A DNA stretch of 64,000 nt from contig NC_058166.1 in the NCBI RefSeq assembly GCF_020080835.1, positions 10,317,672 to 10,381,671 of the forward strand, given 5' to 3'. This DNA comes from Cotesia glomerata. Its lineage: Eukaryota; Arthropoda; Insecta; Hymenoptera; Braconidae. Position numbers and translations under genes: made by a program. The notes below the pieces were generated by a model that did no database searches, was not told where the DNA came from, and saw only the letters and a list, made by a program, of their open reading frames with translations. Positions 1 to 11,747 of this stretch are shown piece after piece (the first letter of the stretch is position 1; each line of letters begins with the position of its first letter).

Positions 1-1499
1 CGATTTGATATTCATTTTTAAGATTGTAATATTGCCTTCACTCGCTATCGACGAAATTGAAAAGAGTTTGCATAATACAGTTTCGCGGAATAAAATTTCA
101 GTAAAGTCAATCTTCATGGATTTATTAAGAAAAAAAAAAAATTTTTGTCTCTAAGCAAAATACGCAGAAAATTGAATTGTACAGTGATCATCGCTAAAGT
201 TTTTAATTAACTCGTGTATTGCGCAATTTAATGTATTATATGTACTTTAGAACTACAATCGTTGACATTAAACTTTTACCGTTCAGTGTATAGTTCTGAA
301 GCTTTTAAGCTACTTATTATACCTTCGTAAAGTTTACTTGCAAATGTGAATTTTATTTAAATCCAGTGCAATAATTGAGTACTGATAGAAGGATTTATTT
401 GGTGACAAACCCGATTTATTCAACCTAGTTTTAGACTTTAGATTTTAAGAAGCTGAAATTTACACGGTAAAATAAGAGAAAGAAATAAAGAATTATCGAA
501 TTCTTAGTTAATCTACGTTCACTCTAAAATTTTTCCTGGTGTAAAAGTCACGTTAATATGTTAACAATTCAACGGTTATCGGTGAAACTTACGAAAATCC
601 ATTAATCTGATATAAGTTATACCAGCAGTTATTTTATTAGCTTCTTTTATTTTTGGGACGTGTCTAACGAAATTTCGCTCTTTTCAGTTAATCCCACCGG
701 AATTTGATGTTTCGTATTATACGAAAATCGCTATATGAATCCCAGTCACGTTCTTTATGTACATATATACATGTATACATATTTGTGTTATGCATAAGGT
801 CTTTGTTTTTTTATATAACTTTGATGATAAAAAAGGTATAAATATTCAAATTTACGAGTAACTAGGCGTATAAGTTTTGAAATCTTATTTTTAGTATCGA
901 AGAAAAGTTTTGTGATTTCTTTATGGGGTGTTGAATTAAATTTGAAATAAAGAAAAATTTTCAATACAATAAAAGATTTTTCTGATAAAAATTACCATAA
1001 ATGAATTGCAAAGAATTTTTTACAAAGATTCAATTTTTACTTGTCAAATTTTATTAGTAAAATTACTATTTGGTTGCAAAAATATTTGAAATATGGGTAA
1101 TAGAATACGCGTTACATGTGCTGTTGATATTTGAAATCAATTGACTATACCAAAAATGAGATAGTTGTAATTAAAAATGACATTTTAGCACAGACAATAT
1201 GGGTGGAGAGTGAGAAAATCACAAATATTAATGGTTATTACATTGAAAGGATTTTAAGATCGTTTCAAAAAACTGATACCTGTTAGAATAATACTTAAAA
1301 TAATTCTGCTAGAATATACTTAAAATAATCCAAAGAATTTTTGGAAATGTTGACCATGTATTTTTTTTATAAATTGTTAATAAACTGGTTAGTCAAACAG
1401 AAATAGCCATTAGTAAAAGCGAATGAGAGATAACTCGTGAGAAAGGCAGCACTAGCGAGTGAAAAAGAAAGAAATAGCACAAATTATGTGTTCCGAGTG
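1..1499. other. AT-rich DNA without recognisable gene
   Basis: No long reading frame, tRNA, or inverted-repeat element was seen. The sequence is AT-rich with short homopolymer runs. It is probably intergenic or intronic. Confidence 0.6.
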
Positions 1500-1790
1500 A
1501 ACTAACTACCTTAAGCGCGAGCGCGCTAAGACATAGCTCTACTGAGGCCTAAAAATCAAGTTTTCTTGCTCTCCAAGCCAAAAGTACGCTCTTCCGGGAT
1601 GCACTTTACTCCAGGAAGAGCAACTTTTATGGCCTGCTCTAAGGCATGCGCGCTACGCATATTTTCTGGCCGGCAGCACAGATCCTCGCTTTCTTTCGTA
1701 TTTTCGTGGCGCGACCGGTCTATACAGCGAGTTTCAACTGTATATAACAGTCACAACATCGTCTGTATGTAACATGTCAGCACATAAACT
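1500..1790. other. GC-richer patch with one arm of a distant inverted repeat
   Basis: This stretch is clearly richer in G+C than its surroundings and contains CpG dinucleotides. Around 1561-1586 lies TTTTCTTGCTCTCC followed by GCC.AAAGTACG. The reverse complement of the same sequence is present around 2300-2326. The pair could be the ends of a ~770 bp repeat or two divergent copies in opposite orientation. A short open frame here (1566-1772) has no recognisable domain and was not called as a gene. The DNA from 1791 to 2195 is plain AT-rich sequence. Confidence 0.4.
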
Positions 1791-2195
1791 AACCAAGAAA
1801 TGTCAAATAAATAAAAATAATTTCTAACTAGATTATTGTTAACGAACTATTTAATAATAATGTTGCACAAATAATTGATATAAAAATTTTAGAAAGTAAA
1901 ATATAAAAGTTTTGTCGATTTTATTTGCTTTCTTTTATATTTTGACAGATAGTAAAGCAATATTTATAAAACAATCCATGTACTTTACAAACTTCTAATA
2001 ATTTAAGTTTAATCTTTCTTAGCCGTCTAATTAAAAACTAATCTTTAATCTACTCAAAAAAATTAATTCTGTTATTAAATCGAGTTTAAATATTTATGAC
2101 AAGTTCTGTGCATTTTATCTCTCTTAATCAGAGCATTTATTAGTAAACTTTAAAATAACTTATTTTTTTTTATTTATTAATTTTTACTTTTTTAT

Positions 2196-2470
2196 TTTGT
2201 CCGCCCCGACCAGCAAAACCTTGGCTTCGCTTCGGCTTTGCAAAAGTCGGGCGGCGCCCCCCTCACGCCCAGCAAAAACCCCTTCCACGGGGTTACGTAC
2301 TTTCGGCTGGAGAGCAAGAAAAATAGTATACAACCCACGACCAGAATGTTGGATGCCCTGACGTATGTGATATGATATGATATGACGCCAGGAAATCCAA
2401 ATTTCTGGCCTTGGGTCGTAATATACTATTAATAACATACGTATGACATGAGCGCTTAAGGCAGGCACAT
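2196..2470. other. GC-rich patch, opposite arm of the inverted pair
   Basis: A locally GC-rich block with several runs of C and G, partner to the 1561-1586 sequence in opposite orientation. It also carries a short TGATA-type triplication near 2367-2383. It abuts the tail of the SINE that follows. No protein domain is recognisable in any frame. Confidence 0.35.
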
Positions 2471-2483
2471 TTGGTTTTACCTA

Positions 2484-2948
2484 ACTTTTTTTTTTTCTTT
2501 TTAATTAATTTTTATTTAGAGTCGGTTTTGACTACTGTGGTCATATCGCTGATTTTAACTGTTGGGAGTGGTACGTTGGGATCTTTTTGGGTTGTGAGAA
2601 TCTTAACCTACGCCGCAAGGATCGAATCTCAACCGAGCTGGTTTCTAAGACCAGATGGCCAGTGAGTTAGGTCGAGTGCTCTATAAGCCGTGCACAGAAA
2701 AAAAAAATTTACTTGAATCAAGTAAATAATTTAGAAGAATTTTATCTTCTTGATTTGAGTAGAAAAATTCTTAAGCAAAGAAATTTTTCTTGGTTTAAGT
2801 AAATTTTACTTGATTTAAGAATTTTTTTTCTTGATCCAAGACAACGAAATTCTTCAAAATTATTTTCTTGGTTTAAGAATTTTTCTCTTGATTCAAGTTA
2901 ATTTTTTTTTGTGTGCGCCTTTGACCACTCGGCTAACGTCACCGGTTA
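2484..2948 (-). mobile_element. tRNA-derived SINE, interrupted by a MITE
   Basis: Read on the minus strand, the element starts near 2946 with GTTAGCCGAGTGGTCAAAGG, which matches the A box and D arm of Leu/Ser-type tRNAs. It continues beyond an inserted MITE with an arm like the long variable region of those tRNAs and a B-box-like ATTCGATCC near 2618-2630. A non-tRNA body follows, and it ends in an A-rich tail (T-rich on the plus strand, about 2484-2515). A tRNA-like head with internal Pol III boxes, an unrelated body and an A-rich tail is the standard SINE layout. With the MITE removed the tRNA part reads continuously. A decayed tRNA gene is less likely because of the body and tail. Confidence 0.6.
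2693..2913. mobile_element. CACAG-ended MITE inside the SINE
   Basis: The ends are CACAGAAAAAAA and TTTTTTTGTG, i.e. short imperfect inverted repeats. The dinucleotide TG flanks both sides (2691-2692 and 2914-2915). The interior is made of repeated TTTCTTG.TTTAAG / CTTGATTCAAG motifs in both orientations. Related copies are at 29393-29574 and 46463-47157, both flanked by TA. Short TIRs and a 2 bp target duplication suggest a non-autonomous Tc1/mariner-like element. No coding capacity. Confidence 0.6.
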
Positions 2949-5407
2949 GTAAAAATTTTTTTTTCACGGGATTGTTTATTATTCTAAGGCGAACATATAT
3001 TATTTAAAAAGTTTGTTGATATCTCAATTAGATCAAAAGATAATTAATTCATTGTCAATTGAAGTAGAAATTACTAACGCGCAGGCGCGGAGACAATTGT
3101 ACTAGCCCGCCGAAAGTTAGTATAGCGTGCTCTTGCTTCCTCGCCTCGCTAAACTGAGTTCACGCATGCGCAGTTATAATTTTATGTTTTAAGTTTCAAC
3201 AGCGAATATCTCTAAATTTAATTAAGCTATAAAATAAACTATTTAAATTCTGATGTTTGTTATAAGATGATAAATAATTCTGTAAGAAAAAATTTCTAGT
3301 TTTTTAAATTTGTATAGCTGAAATTGGAGTTTGAAAAATAAAAGTCGAAGCGCATTATCGGTTTTTAAAATAAAAATCTTTGAAGAATAGTTCGTGGTTA
3401 AATTTAACGGGTTTATTTTTGGAAATTAAACATTCAACTTCATGGTACTCAGAGAGCGAAAGAAACATAAATTTTAAATAACTAACATGAATTAATTAAG
3501 CAATTTTATTGTTGTTTCCACGGAATTTTTTATGTACATCATAAATTGTTCCAATACAAAAAAAAATTTTTTCAGCGAAATTAAATGGCAGTTCCGACAC
3601 GAATGAGAGAAAAGTTAATAGGAATTTTTATTAAAGATAAAAATAAAAAAATAAAATGACAGTTGGTCACAATTGAATTTCAAACTGGTTCTCGATATTA
3701 CACTAAAATTGTATCTTATTCAATGGTCTTCGATTTCAATATAATGACAGGATAGCCGATCAGCATCATCATAATGATGATAATCGTGAGTTAACTGAGA
3801 AGTTAATATCCGCAGAATCACATAGAATATCCGTGTATGTACGATGTTATCAACCTTCAGTTATTCTGACTGCATAGAGTGTATAATTGAACATTGAACA
3901 TTGCCAAGCGTGAATTAATTCCATTTCACTGATTCAATCCGTCAATAAAACACACAACGAATATAATAAATATCGATTGATGTGCATCCAAATACAGTTT
4001 CAATCAACTCACATAAACAAACAAATATACAATTTAATTATTAAATCTGCAAGTACATGAGTATACGTCAACTTTAGTAAGTCTCTGCTCTGAAGTGGCA
4101 ACGCTGCGAAATAATTTTTTTTTTTGTTATGGAATAAAATAATAGCACAAACCAAAAACATAAACTTGCAGAGCAACATTTAGAATAAACAAAAAATTCG
4201 GCAGTAGATGAACATAGACAAGTTCATTTAAAAGTTCATGCCATACCGAGACTACGCTTCGCATTTGCATCTCTAATTTACGCTAGAGATCTCGCTTGAG
4301 TATGCTATCTAATTGTTATTTGTAACCAAATTAACCCACTATGCCAGTGTTCTATTTATTTATTTATTCATTTACATAAATATGAATTATTTTTATTGCG
4401 AAACTATTTTTTATGAAAGTTTTTAATAAATTAATAAATATTCAAAGTTATGATAGGTATTTATTGTTAATGTTTTAATTAAGAGTTTTTATTTGGCTCG
4501 CCTAAAAAACAATTTATTCCGCTGATGTAAATTTATGCGCTCAAATTCACTCGAAACAAAAAATAAAAAAAATCTATTGACGTAACTGTCTTTAAATGTG
4601 TCATCGATTGAAATATTCCGTGACGTCAGCAATTAAAGATAATTTATTATTACCGTTTGTCGTAAAAAAACTTTACTGCTTATAAACTAGATTTGTTGGA
4701 AGTTTAATTTTCAATTATAAACTTTCACTGAAATGTCCAGCTTGAACTTTGTTGTAGTTATAATTTTTTCATTAAAATAGAAAAAAAGCATTTAATCAAA
4801 CAACCTTTCCCGGAGATAAAACGTGAATCACCAGCAAAAAAGGTATATTTTAAAGTATCTCCTGCAGATACTATTTATGGCAGCCCTGTATAAGTATAAT
4901 TATTTATTTTTGGACACCACAAAATATATAGGTTGCTTTGCTCACCTTTCAGTGGATATAAATGTCGGTTCCAGGAGAATTACAACCGGGACGTGGGAGA
5001 TCTCATGAGTGCATGCGTGTACCGACCATAAATGCTGTCACATTATCTACCAGGGAACGTGAGATATCTGGATTCGTGATACAGCACACGGAAATTTGCT
5101 GACATTCATATTTAACTACTTTCAATATTTAATATAAATGTTAATATAATATATAATATTTAACATTATCACAGCCTCGCAGATTAAATGTGGAGCAAAT
5201 CAATTTGCGCATTTCGTGAAAAGTTTTCCGATATGATTAATTGATCACATATGTTCATCAAGATGGTTCGTTTTGAACGACTATTTTTTTTTTGCTCCTT
5301 CCGTAAAATATTATTCAATCCACCGTAAGTAATCTCTGGAATTTGAAGTATTTAATTTTAATTATATCTATTTTTTTTTAATTTGAAGTTTTTCCATTTA
5401 AAATACA
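2949..5407. other. AT-rich DNA without recognisable gene
   Basis: No supported gene. A slightly GC-richer CpG-containing piece sits at 3074-3170, and another near 4240-4300. A 61-codon open frame at 4823-5008 has no domain and no codon signature. Otherwise the stretch is low-complexity AT-rich sequence. Confidence 0.55.
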
Positions 5408-6444
5408 AAAAAAAATTAGAAAAACGATAGACCCTGAAGGCCATCCGTGCAACTTCTCGCTAATTTCATACCTAGGTGCTTAAAATTGCACTAATGATGT
5501 TTTGAGCTCTCCGAGCTCAAAAATACAATTTAAATGTTATTTTGAGCTCTCTGAGCTTAAAAGGATAGCTTTGGTATGCTTTTGAGCTCAAAAGTCTGAT
5601 AGAAGTTTTGATAAAACACAATTCTTAAAATTTTCAAACTGCAATAACTTTTGAATGAATGAACCGATTTTTACGCGGTTGGCAGCATTCGATGCAATTT
5701 TTTAAGCCTTATGAAGAATCTGTAAGTTTAATTTGATCGAACCAAGAATTTCAGAGTAATTCCGAATAAACACTTTTTTCGGTTTTCTTTCGTTAACGAT
5801 AACTTACGAACGAATGAACCGATTTTGACCAGACCAGCAGCGATCGACGTGGTTTTTTTTATGTTAAGAGCTGATTAGTTTTTGGAATCGATCGGTAGAG
5901 CCGTTTGAAAGTTATTCCAAAAAATGTCGGAGTTATGTTAAAAAAATCCTTGTTTCCAAATATTTCATCGAAGATATCTCTCGAACCAATCAACCGATTT
6001 TTACGTTTTTGGCGGTGATCGACGCGGTTATTTGAGCTTTAAAAATTATTTTATTTCATCGAAAACGATCCGAAAAGGAATGTCGAAGTTATGCGAAAAA
6101 AACACTTTTTTCGGTTTTCTTTCGTTCACGATATCTCTCGAACGAATCAACCGATTTTGACCGGATTAGTGGCGATCGACGTAGTTTTTCAAGTTTAAGG
6201 GCAGATTAGTTTTTGGAGTTGATCGATGAAGCCGTTTAAAAGTTATTCCAAAAAAACCACTTAAAAAAAAATTTTTTCTTAGTTTTTTTGAGATTTTTCA
6301 AAATTTCTCAAAATCTATCGGTCCGAATCTGTTCAAATTCACAGGAAATTTAGGTTTGAGGAAACTCTTTAGAACGTGGTTTGGTAGGTTCCGATCGGTT
6401 TAGCCGTTCAAAAGTTATAAGCAATTCACATACGTATAAACACC

Positions 6445-6488
<44 letters not shown>

Positions 6489-6643
6489 ATACAGACATAG
6501 TGATAACATCGCAGGAGTAGTCAGGGAAGCTTCCTATGACCTTAAAACGTCAAGATCTGATGAAAACTCGATTTATGCAAAACGGGGTGAAAACAATAAC
6601 TTCCCGATTTTTGAAAATCTTCGATTTTCTTAGCGGGAAGTTA
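5408..6643 (+). mobile_element. CTTCCCGC-family repeat, copy A (near full length)
   Basis: It starts with AAAAATTAG.AAAACG.T.GACCCT.AAGGCCATCC and a degenerate AACTTCCCGCTAA (5451-5464). It ends with a hairpin, AACTTCCCG...TTAGCGGGAAGTT, at 6599-6642. Between them are GAGCTC motifs (5507-5590) and four to five degenerate ~150 bp units. Each unit contains a version of CGAACGAATCAACCGATTTT, GCGATCGACG and GATTAGTTTTTGGAATCGAT. A (CA)n tract and a short tail follow. There is no open frame. The inverted subterminal motif, internal tandem units, microsatellite and 3' hairpin resemble non-autonomous Helentron-related elements (HINE/DINE-1 type). That assignment is inference. Confidence 0.75.
6450..6486. 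repeat. (CA)n microsatellite in copy A
   Basis: About 18 CA units inside the 3' part of the repeat. The same position holds CA/GT tracts in copies at 38454, 40957, 47258, 51887 and 60421, so the tract belongs to the element. Confidence 0.9.
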
Positions 6644-6850
6644 AAAAAATTAGAATTTTTTTAATTTCCTATAACTTAAAAACATTTAATGCTACTGCAA
6701 CAGATTTAAGCACAATTTGTGTACAACAAGAGATTTTATAAAATACTTACAGCAGATTAACGTCCACTCATATACTTAGGTATAAACATAAGTCACCAAA
6801 GTTAAATTTCTACCAAATAATCTTGTCTTTTGCATCTTGCGGTAGAAAAG

Positions 6851-8430
6851 CCCTAGCGGATCCGTATACACTGTGTATACTAAGTGTAAATTCGGTGTAA
6901 ACTTGGTGTGGTGTATACTGGGGGGATACAGTAGGTATATTTGGTATTTTTCGGATAAACACTAAGTATAGATGAAAAATACACTCAATATACTCGGTGT
7001 GAATTCGAATCATATAACACAAGTTCACACCGAGTATATAACAAAAAAATTTTTTATCTCCAGACAGTGACAAAGTTGTCAGAGTTGTCAGTGAGAAAAT
7101 TTTTTTCGAATAAGGAAAGTAGGTATGGATCGCCTGGAAATGACCTGAAACGAACAAATAACATAAAATCAGATGAACGTTTCTTAGTGTATCACTTTCA
7201 ACGCGTACACTGTAAAAAATTTTCCAAATCCCATTCTAAGAGAAATTTTGTTCAACAAAAAAAAATAAATATTTACTTGAAATAACCTAAAATGAATAAA
7301 TAAGAGGACATTAAGACGTTTAATTTTTTTGGTGTAACATGTTGAATGAAAAATTTTAAAGGACAAAAAAATTTGTAATACCTAAAAACTTAAAAATTTT
7401 CCAGTCCTGTCTAAGAGTAATTTTTTTCGAATAAAAAAAAATTATATCTGTATGGACTGGAAATAACTTGAATTGGATAAGTAAAATAATTTTAACATGT
7501 ATTTTTTTTTTAGTTTGAAAACTTCACTGTTTATATTGTCCAAAAATCTCAATATTTGTTGACTTACGCAGGCGCCTTGCGTAGTTTCAATACATTCTGT
7601 ACTGTGCGTTAACCTACAAATAATATAAATTTAGTCATTAAGACTGTTGTGAATGATATATTCATTAATGTAATTATTCATGGAGTGAATAAAAGTAAAA
7701 ATACTTATTTTACTAAATAAACAAAGGATCATCCTTATTTCTAATATTTTTACTTTCTTACATCATCGATTCGTTGCAAATTAGGTTTAATTATTAAGTG
7801 CACTAATCTCAAAAATAAAAAAAGTTAACATAACATACTAAAACGGCTTGAATTTTTATGTTTGAATTTGTCGCAATGTTTTTTGTATGAGTTTATGTTC
7901 AGCGAAGCTACAAAAATTCGGCTGTCTTTATGTTATTTATCCATTTTCAGCCAAAACATACCTACTTTTTTTTATCATGAAAAATTTTCTCCGGAGTCAG
8001 ACTTCAAAATTTTTTGGCTGGTGTAAACCCGGCATTAAAGATACACCGGAAAATGGTGTCTTGATGTCAAGTTATGTATCAGTTTTAGGCAGCTTATTGT
8101 TGATCTACACATATATTTATGAATCGAAAAATTATTCTATTTGACACTTAAAACAATTTTAATCTTTGGGACTTTGAAATTTTTTGACGGTGTAAACCTG
8201 GCATAAGTCATACACTAGAATATGGTGTTTTAATGTAATTGAATTTATCAGTTTCTGGCTATTTGTAGCCCATTGTTATTTAAAAATTAAAATTTTTTTT
8301 ACGATTCAACACTTAAAAAAATTTCAAATTCTGGACTTTAAAAAAATTTTCGGTGTATACGCGGCGTATACTTTGGGTGAATTCGACACGTATACACTGT
8401 GTATACTGAGCATAAACCGATCCGTTAGGG
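6851..8430. mobile_element. TIR element with CCCTA ends
   Basis: The left end is CCCTAGCGGATCCGTATACACTG. The right end, reverse complemented, is CCCTAACGGATCGGTTTATGC followed by the same TATACACTGTGTATAC palindrome. Several TATACAC / ACACCG-type motifs occur near both ends (6851-7050 and 8340-8425). It interrupts the left arm of the foldback element cleanly. Short frames inside (for example 7887-8144) show no transposase features, so it looks non-autonomous. Confidence 0.6.
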
Positions 8431-8770
8431 AGTTAAAGTGACAGAAAAACTAAATTTAATTGTTTTGTAAAAAATTCAATATTCTTCAAAAAAGGTTCCG
8501 AGAATTAAAGCATTTAAAACCATTGCCCGGGAAAAACGGATTAGATCTGGCTATATGGACACTATTATGCATAAACGTGTTAAGTGCTATGGATATCCTA
8601 TGTACTTAACACACTATTGCATAACAATCCATATATAAACAGATCTGGCCAGATCTTTAAATTATCTCTATCTGACGAAATCTGGCCAGATATAATCAGA
8701 TCTGACCAGATCTGGTCAGATCTTTAAAATGCCCGGGTAAAAAAGATTATATATAATTATATATACAATT

Positions 8771-9120
8771 ATAAATAATGCTGTGAAGTAGGAAAGAATA
8801 GGAGTTACGGTAATTATTACGTGAAGCGTTCCACATTCACGTAACAGGATATTGGTAGGAAAGGAATGTGAAGAGGATCATCTTAATGTGAGTTTATAGA
8901 ATATGCGAAAAAAAATTATAAGATAGCTCGGACTGGGATTCGAACCCAGAACCTTCCGAAGACATGTCGGCTACTCTACCATTTGAGCTATCCGGTCTAT
9001 ACTAAATTTCCTTTCGCTTATTCTATATACATTAAGCCACACCGTCCATCTTACGGCAAGCATTTTTTACAAATATAAATAATGCTGTGAAGCAGGAAAG
9101 AATAGGAGTTACGGTAATTA
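8771..9120. repeat. Direct duplication flanking a tRNA-like sequence
   Basis: The ~45 bp block ATAAATAATGCTGTGAAG.A followed by GGAAAGAATAGGAGTTACGG is present at 8771-8814 and again at 9074-9120 with one or two differences. The tRNA-like sequence at 8925-8997 lies between the copies. This could be a segmental duplication or part of a composite SINE. Confidence 0.6.
8925..8997 (-). pseudogene. tRNA-like sequence (pseudogene or SINE head)
   Basis: The minus strand reads as a 73 nt cloverleaf. The D arm contains TAGCTCAAATGG (good A box). The T arm is CTGGG-TTCGAAT-CCCAG, a perfect stem with a good B box. The anticodon stem is mostly paired. In the best fold, however, position 33 is A rather than the invariant U, and two of seven acceptor pairs are mismatched. 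A Thr-like UGU anticodon is therefore doubtful. A Pol III-competent tRNA-derived repeat is more likely than a functional tRNA gene. Confidence 0.55.
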
Positions 9121-9264
9121 TGTTACCGTAAACATAATTATGAATGAAAAATGGCCCTATATAATATAATTAATAATATAATATAATATAATATAATAAT
9201 ATAATAATATATTACAATATAATATAATTATATAGAATTATTTCCATAAAAAAAAAAAAAACCA

Positions 9265-9338
9265 GTGCGTGCTGGAACCGAACCTTGGACCTAGCGCTTG
9301 AAAGTCTAATTCATTACCTGTTTACCTACGAGGCTCCC
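9265..9338 (-). pseudogene. Weak tRNA-like sequence
   Basis: The minus strand contains GGTTCGGTTCC (B box) and a D-arm-like GCCTCGTAGGTAAACAGGTA at appropriate spacing over 74 nt. The acceptor ends do not pair well, so at best this is a tRNA-derived relic. Confidence 0.3.
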
Positions 9339-9587
9339 TTGAAGAGTAGAGTTTGTAATAAATACAAGTAATGCAAATCGTATCCATGATCGATACGTAA
9401 TGAACAAAATTTTTTATGAAATTTGCAAATTATTAATTATCAATATATGCTGATAGAAAGATTTATTAACTATTAACAAATTAATTTATTCGAAGACAAT
9501 TATTTAATTTATTAAATTCTAATAAATATTTTTTAACATTCAACAAATATTTATTTGGGGGCAAAGTATATTTATTAAAATAGTTTA

Positions 9588-10020
9588 TAAGTATTTATTA
9601 ATAGTTAACAATATAGTTATATCTGGCAAGATATAATAAAATCTTTTTATGTCTGATGTATTTTTCAACCCAGATATAGTTATATCTGTTTCGATCTGAT
9701 CAGATATGACTAAATTTGATCATGTCTGATGTATTTTTCAACTCAGATATAGTTATATCTGTTTATATCTGTTCATAGCTGATGTATTTTTCAACTCAGA
9801 TATAGTTATATCTGTTTAGATCTGATCAGATATGACTAGATCTGATCATGTCTGATGAATTTGTCAACTCAGATATAGTTATATCTGTTTAGATCTGATC
9901 AGATATGACTAGATCTAATTATGTCTCCAATCCCATATCTGATCAGATATAAATAGATCTGACCAGATATAATTAGATCTGACCAGATATAACTATATTT
10001 GGTCAGATCTAAACCTTTTT
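9588..10020. repeat. Tandem array, ~73 bp unit rich in GATCTGATC
   Basis: Units beginning TTTTTCAACTCAGATATAGT start at 9661, 9734, 9787 and about 9860, giving spacings of 73, 53 and 73. Each carries AGATATAGTTATATCTG and GATCTGATCAGATATGACTA. The array runs into the CCCGGG right end and probably forms its subterminal region. Confidence 0.7.
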
Positions 10021-10383
10021 CCCCGGGTGTTTAAACTATATAGAACATTTTACAAATTTACTCCAGAAATTAATAAAACTTATGAATTAATCGATATTTT
10101 TCAAATAATATTGTAAAATGCTCTTTCTCTTTTAAACGGTGCTTTTTTAGTGGTGTACTACATAGGAACTTTTTTGTAGGAAATTAAATTTTCTACCAAA
10201 AAAATTAAATTAGCATATCTGTCACTTTAACTATTCCATCGGAAAATGCAAAAAATAAGATTATTTTGTAGAAATTAAACTTTCATGCGATGTTCATACT
10301 AAAATATATGAGTTAACGTCAATCACTTGTAAATACTGAAGAATCTCTTATTGACTACAAATTGCACTTTATAATATATTGCA

Positions 10384-11747
10384 CCCATACAAAGTTGCCG
10401 ATGCTCAACAATTTCCGTTCATTGGCCAAGGCACGGCTACTAATGCTCGGCCAAGTATCGGCGTTTTGTATCGGCCTAGCCTCGGTAAACCATCGGCTTT
10501 AATGTTCGGCCAAGCATTGGCGATTTGTACTGGCCTAGTCTAGGTTAGCCATCGGCTACCGCACGATATTTATTATAATATAATGGTATGTGATTTGATT
10601 ATCAGCCATTGCTTGGCCGATGCTCTGGCTAATTCTTTATTACACTTGAAAACAATTAATACGTATTAGTCATTACTATGTTGTATTATTGTTTTCAATT
10701 TTTTTCAATTTAACGTTTGACCAAATTATAAACTAATATGTATTAAAAATTAGTAAATCAATTTTTAAAAAATATCTTAAGAGATTTTCTTAGGAGAAAA
10801 CACCAATTTAAATTATTAACAATGTTTTTTTTTTTTTTTTATAAATATTATATTGATCATTTTTTAGTTTTTGATATTTTTATGATTCAACAAGCTCGAT
10901 TAGGATTAAATCAACATTGGTTTTCACTAAAACTAATTTAATAAATTAATGAATATTTTTTTGGAAGACTTTTTCGATAAATTTGTACATTACCTAATCA
11001 GTTAAAACTATTTCTTTTAGTATTAAAAAAAAAATATTTCAGCAAGAAGCTAATGATTTTTAATAAATGATTTATTTACTTATAAATAGATTTATGAATA
11101 TAAATAAAAATATAAAAATATAAATATATAGATTTATTTACTAATAAATCAATTATTTTTAATTAATTTTGAACTTCTTGCTTAAAAAATGAAGTTTTAA
11201 AAAACTGGGAAGTTATTTTTTATTATTAAAATTCAGAAATTGTGCAATTATGAAATAAATAGAAAAATTCGTAACAACAATCAAGTTAACTCAATTATAC
11301 TGAGAAAAATTGATCGTTGAACATTGAAATGATTAAACTAAGAACACTACACTCAGATCAGTTAGCAGCGCCCGTGACACCGCTCGAGACTTCCACGCAG
11401 ACGGATCAGGTTCAAACCCCTCCACACCCGAATTTTTTCAGAATTAATTTCTATCAACCAGTAGTCCATCACCTCAGAATAATAATAATTCAAAAATAAA
11501 CAACGAAAAAAAAATTTTTTTTTATTATTTTACCTAAAATTTTATTTTTTGCCTATGCTTGGCCGATGCTCGGCCAATGCTTGATTACTATGTTCGGCCG
11601 ACGCTCAGTCGCCTATATCGGCTGGGTGTTACCATCCGATACTCGCCCAGTCTTGGCCCAACGATATTTCACGATACTCGGCCGATACTTAAAGATCGGT
11701 TACCAGTCTTGGCCCAGTATCGGGCCGATCTTCATTTTTTGTATGGG
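10384..11747. mobile_element. TIR element with CCCATACAAA ends
   Basis: The left end is CCCATACAAAGTTGCCGATG. The right end, reverse complemented, is CCCATACAAAAAATGAAGAT followed by CGGCC. Copies of GCTCGGCCAA / TTGGCCGA-type motifs fill about 200 bp next to each end (10400-10625 and 11548-11740) and look like transposase-binding subterminal repeats. It interrupts the right foldback arm between TTGCA and CAGTACC, implying a 2-3 bp target duplication (CA or GCA). The middle is AT-rich and non-coding, so the copy is non-autonomous. Frames at 11559-11813 are only translations of the repeats. Confidence 0.65.

Larger units (their letters stand above)
8526..10027. mobile_element. TIR element with CCCGGG ends and GATCTGATC repeats
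   Basis: The ends are CCCGGGAAAAACGGATTAGA at the left and, as reverse complement, CCCGGGGAAAAAGGTTTAGA at the right, continuing into AGATCTG. A further CCCGGG at 8732-8737 follows a block rich in AGATCTGGTCAGATCT, so 8526-8737 may be a small separate copy. The interior holds a tRNA-like sequence, a ~46 bp direct duplication, an AT-repeat patch (9160-9235) and a 73 bp tandem array. No coding capacity was seen. Confidence 0.55.

Noticed and set aside
6810..7366. Overlapping frames on both strands near 7 kb
   Set aside because: They translate the TATACACTGTGTATAC-rich end of a TIR element; no codon or domain signal.
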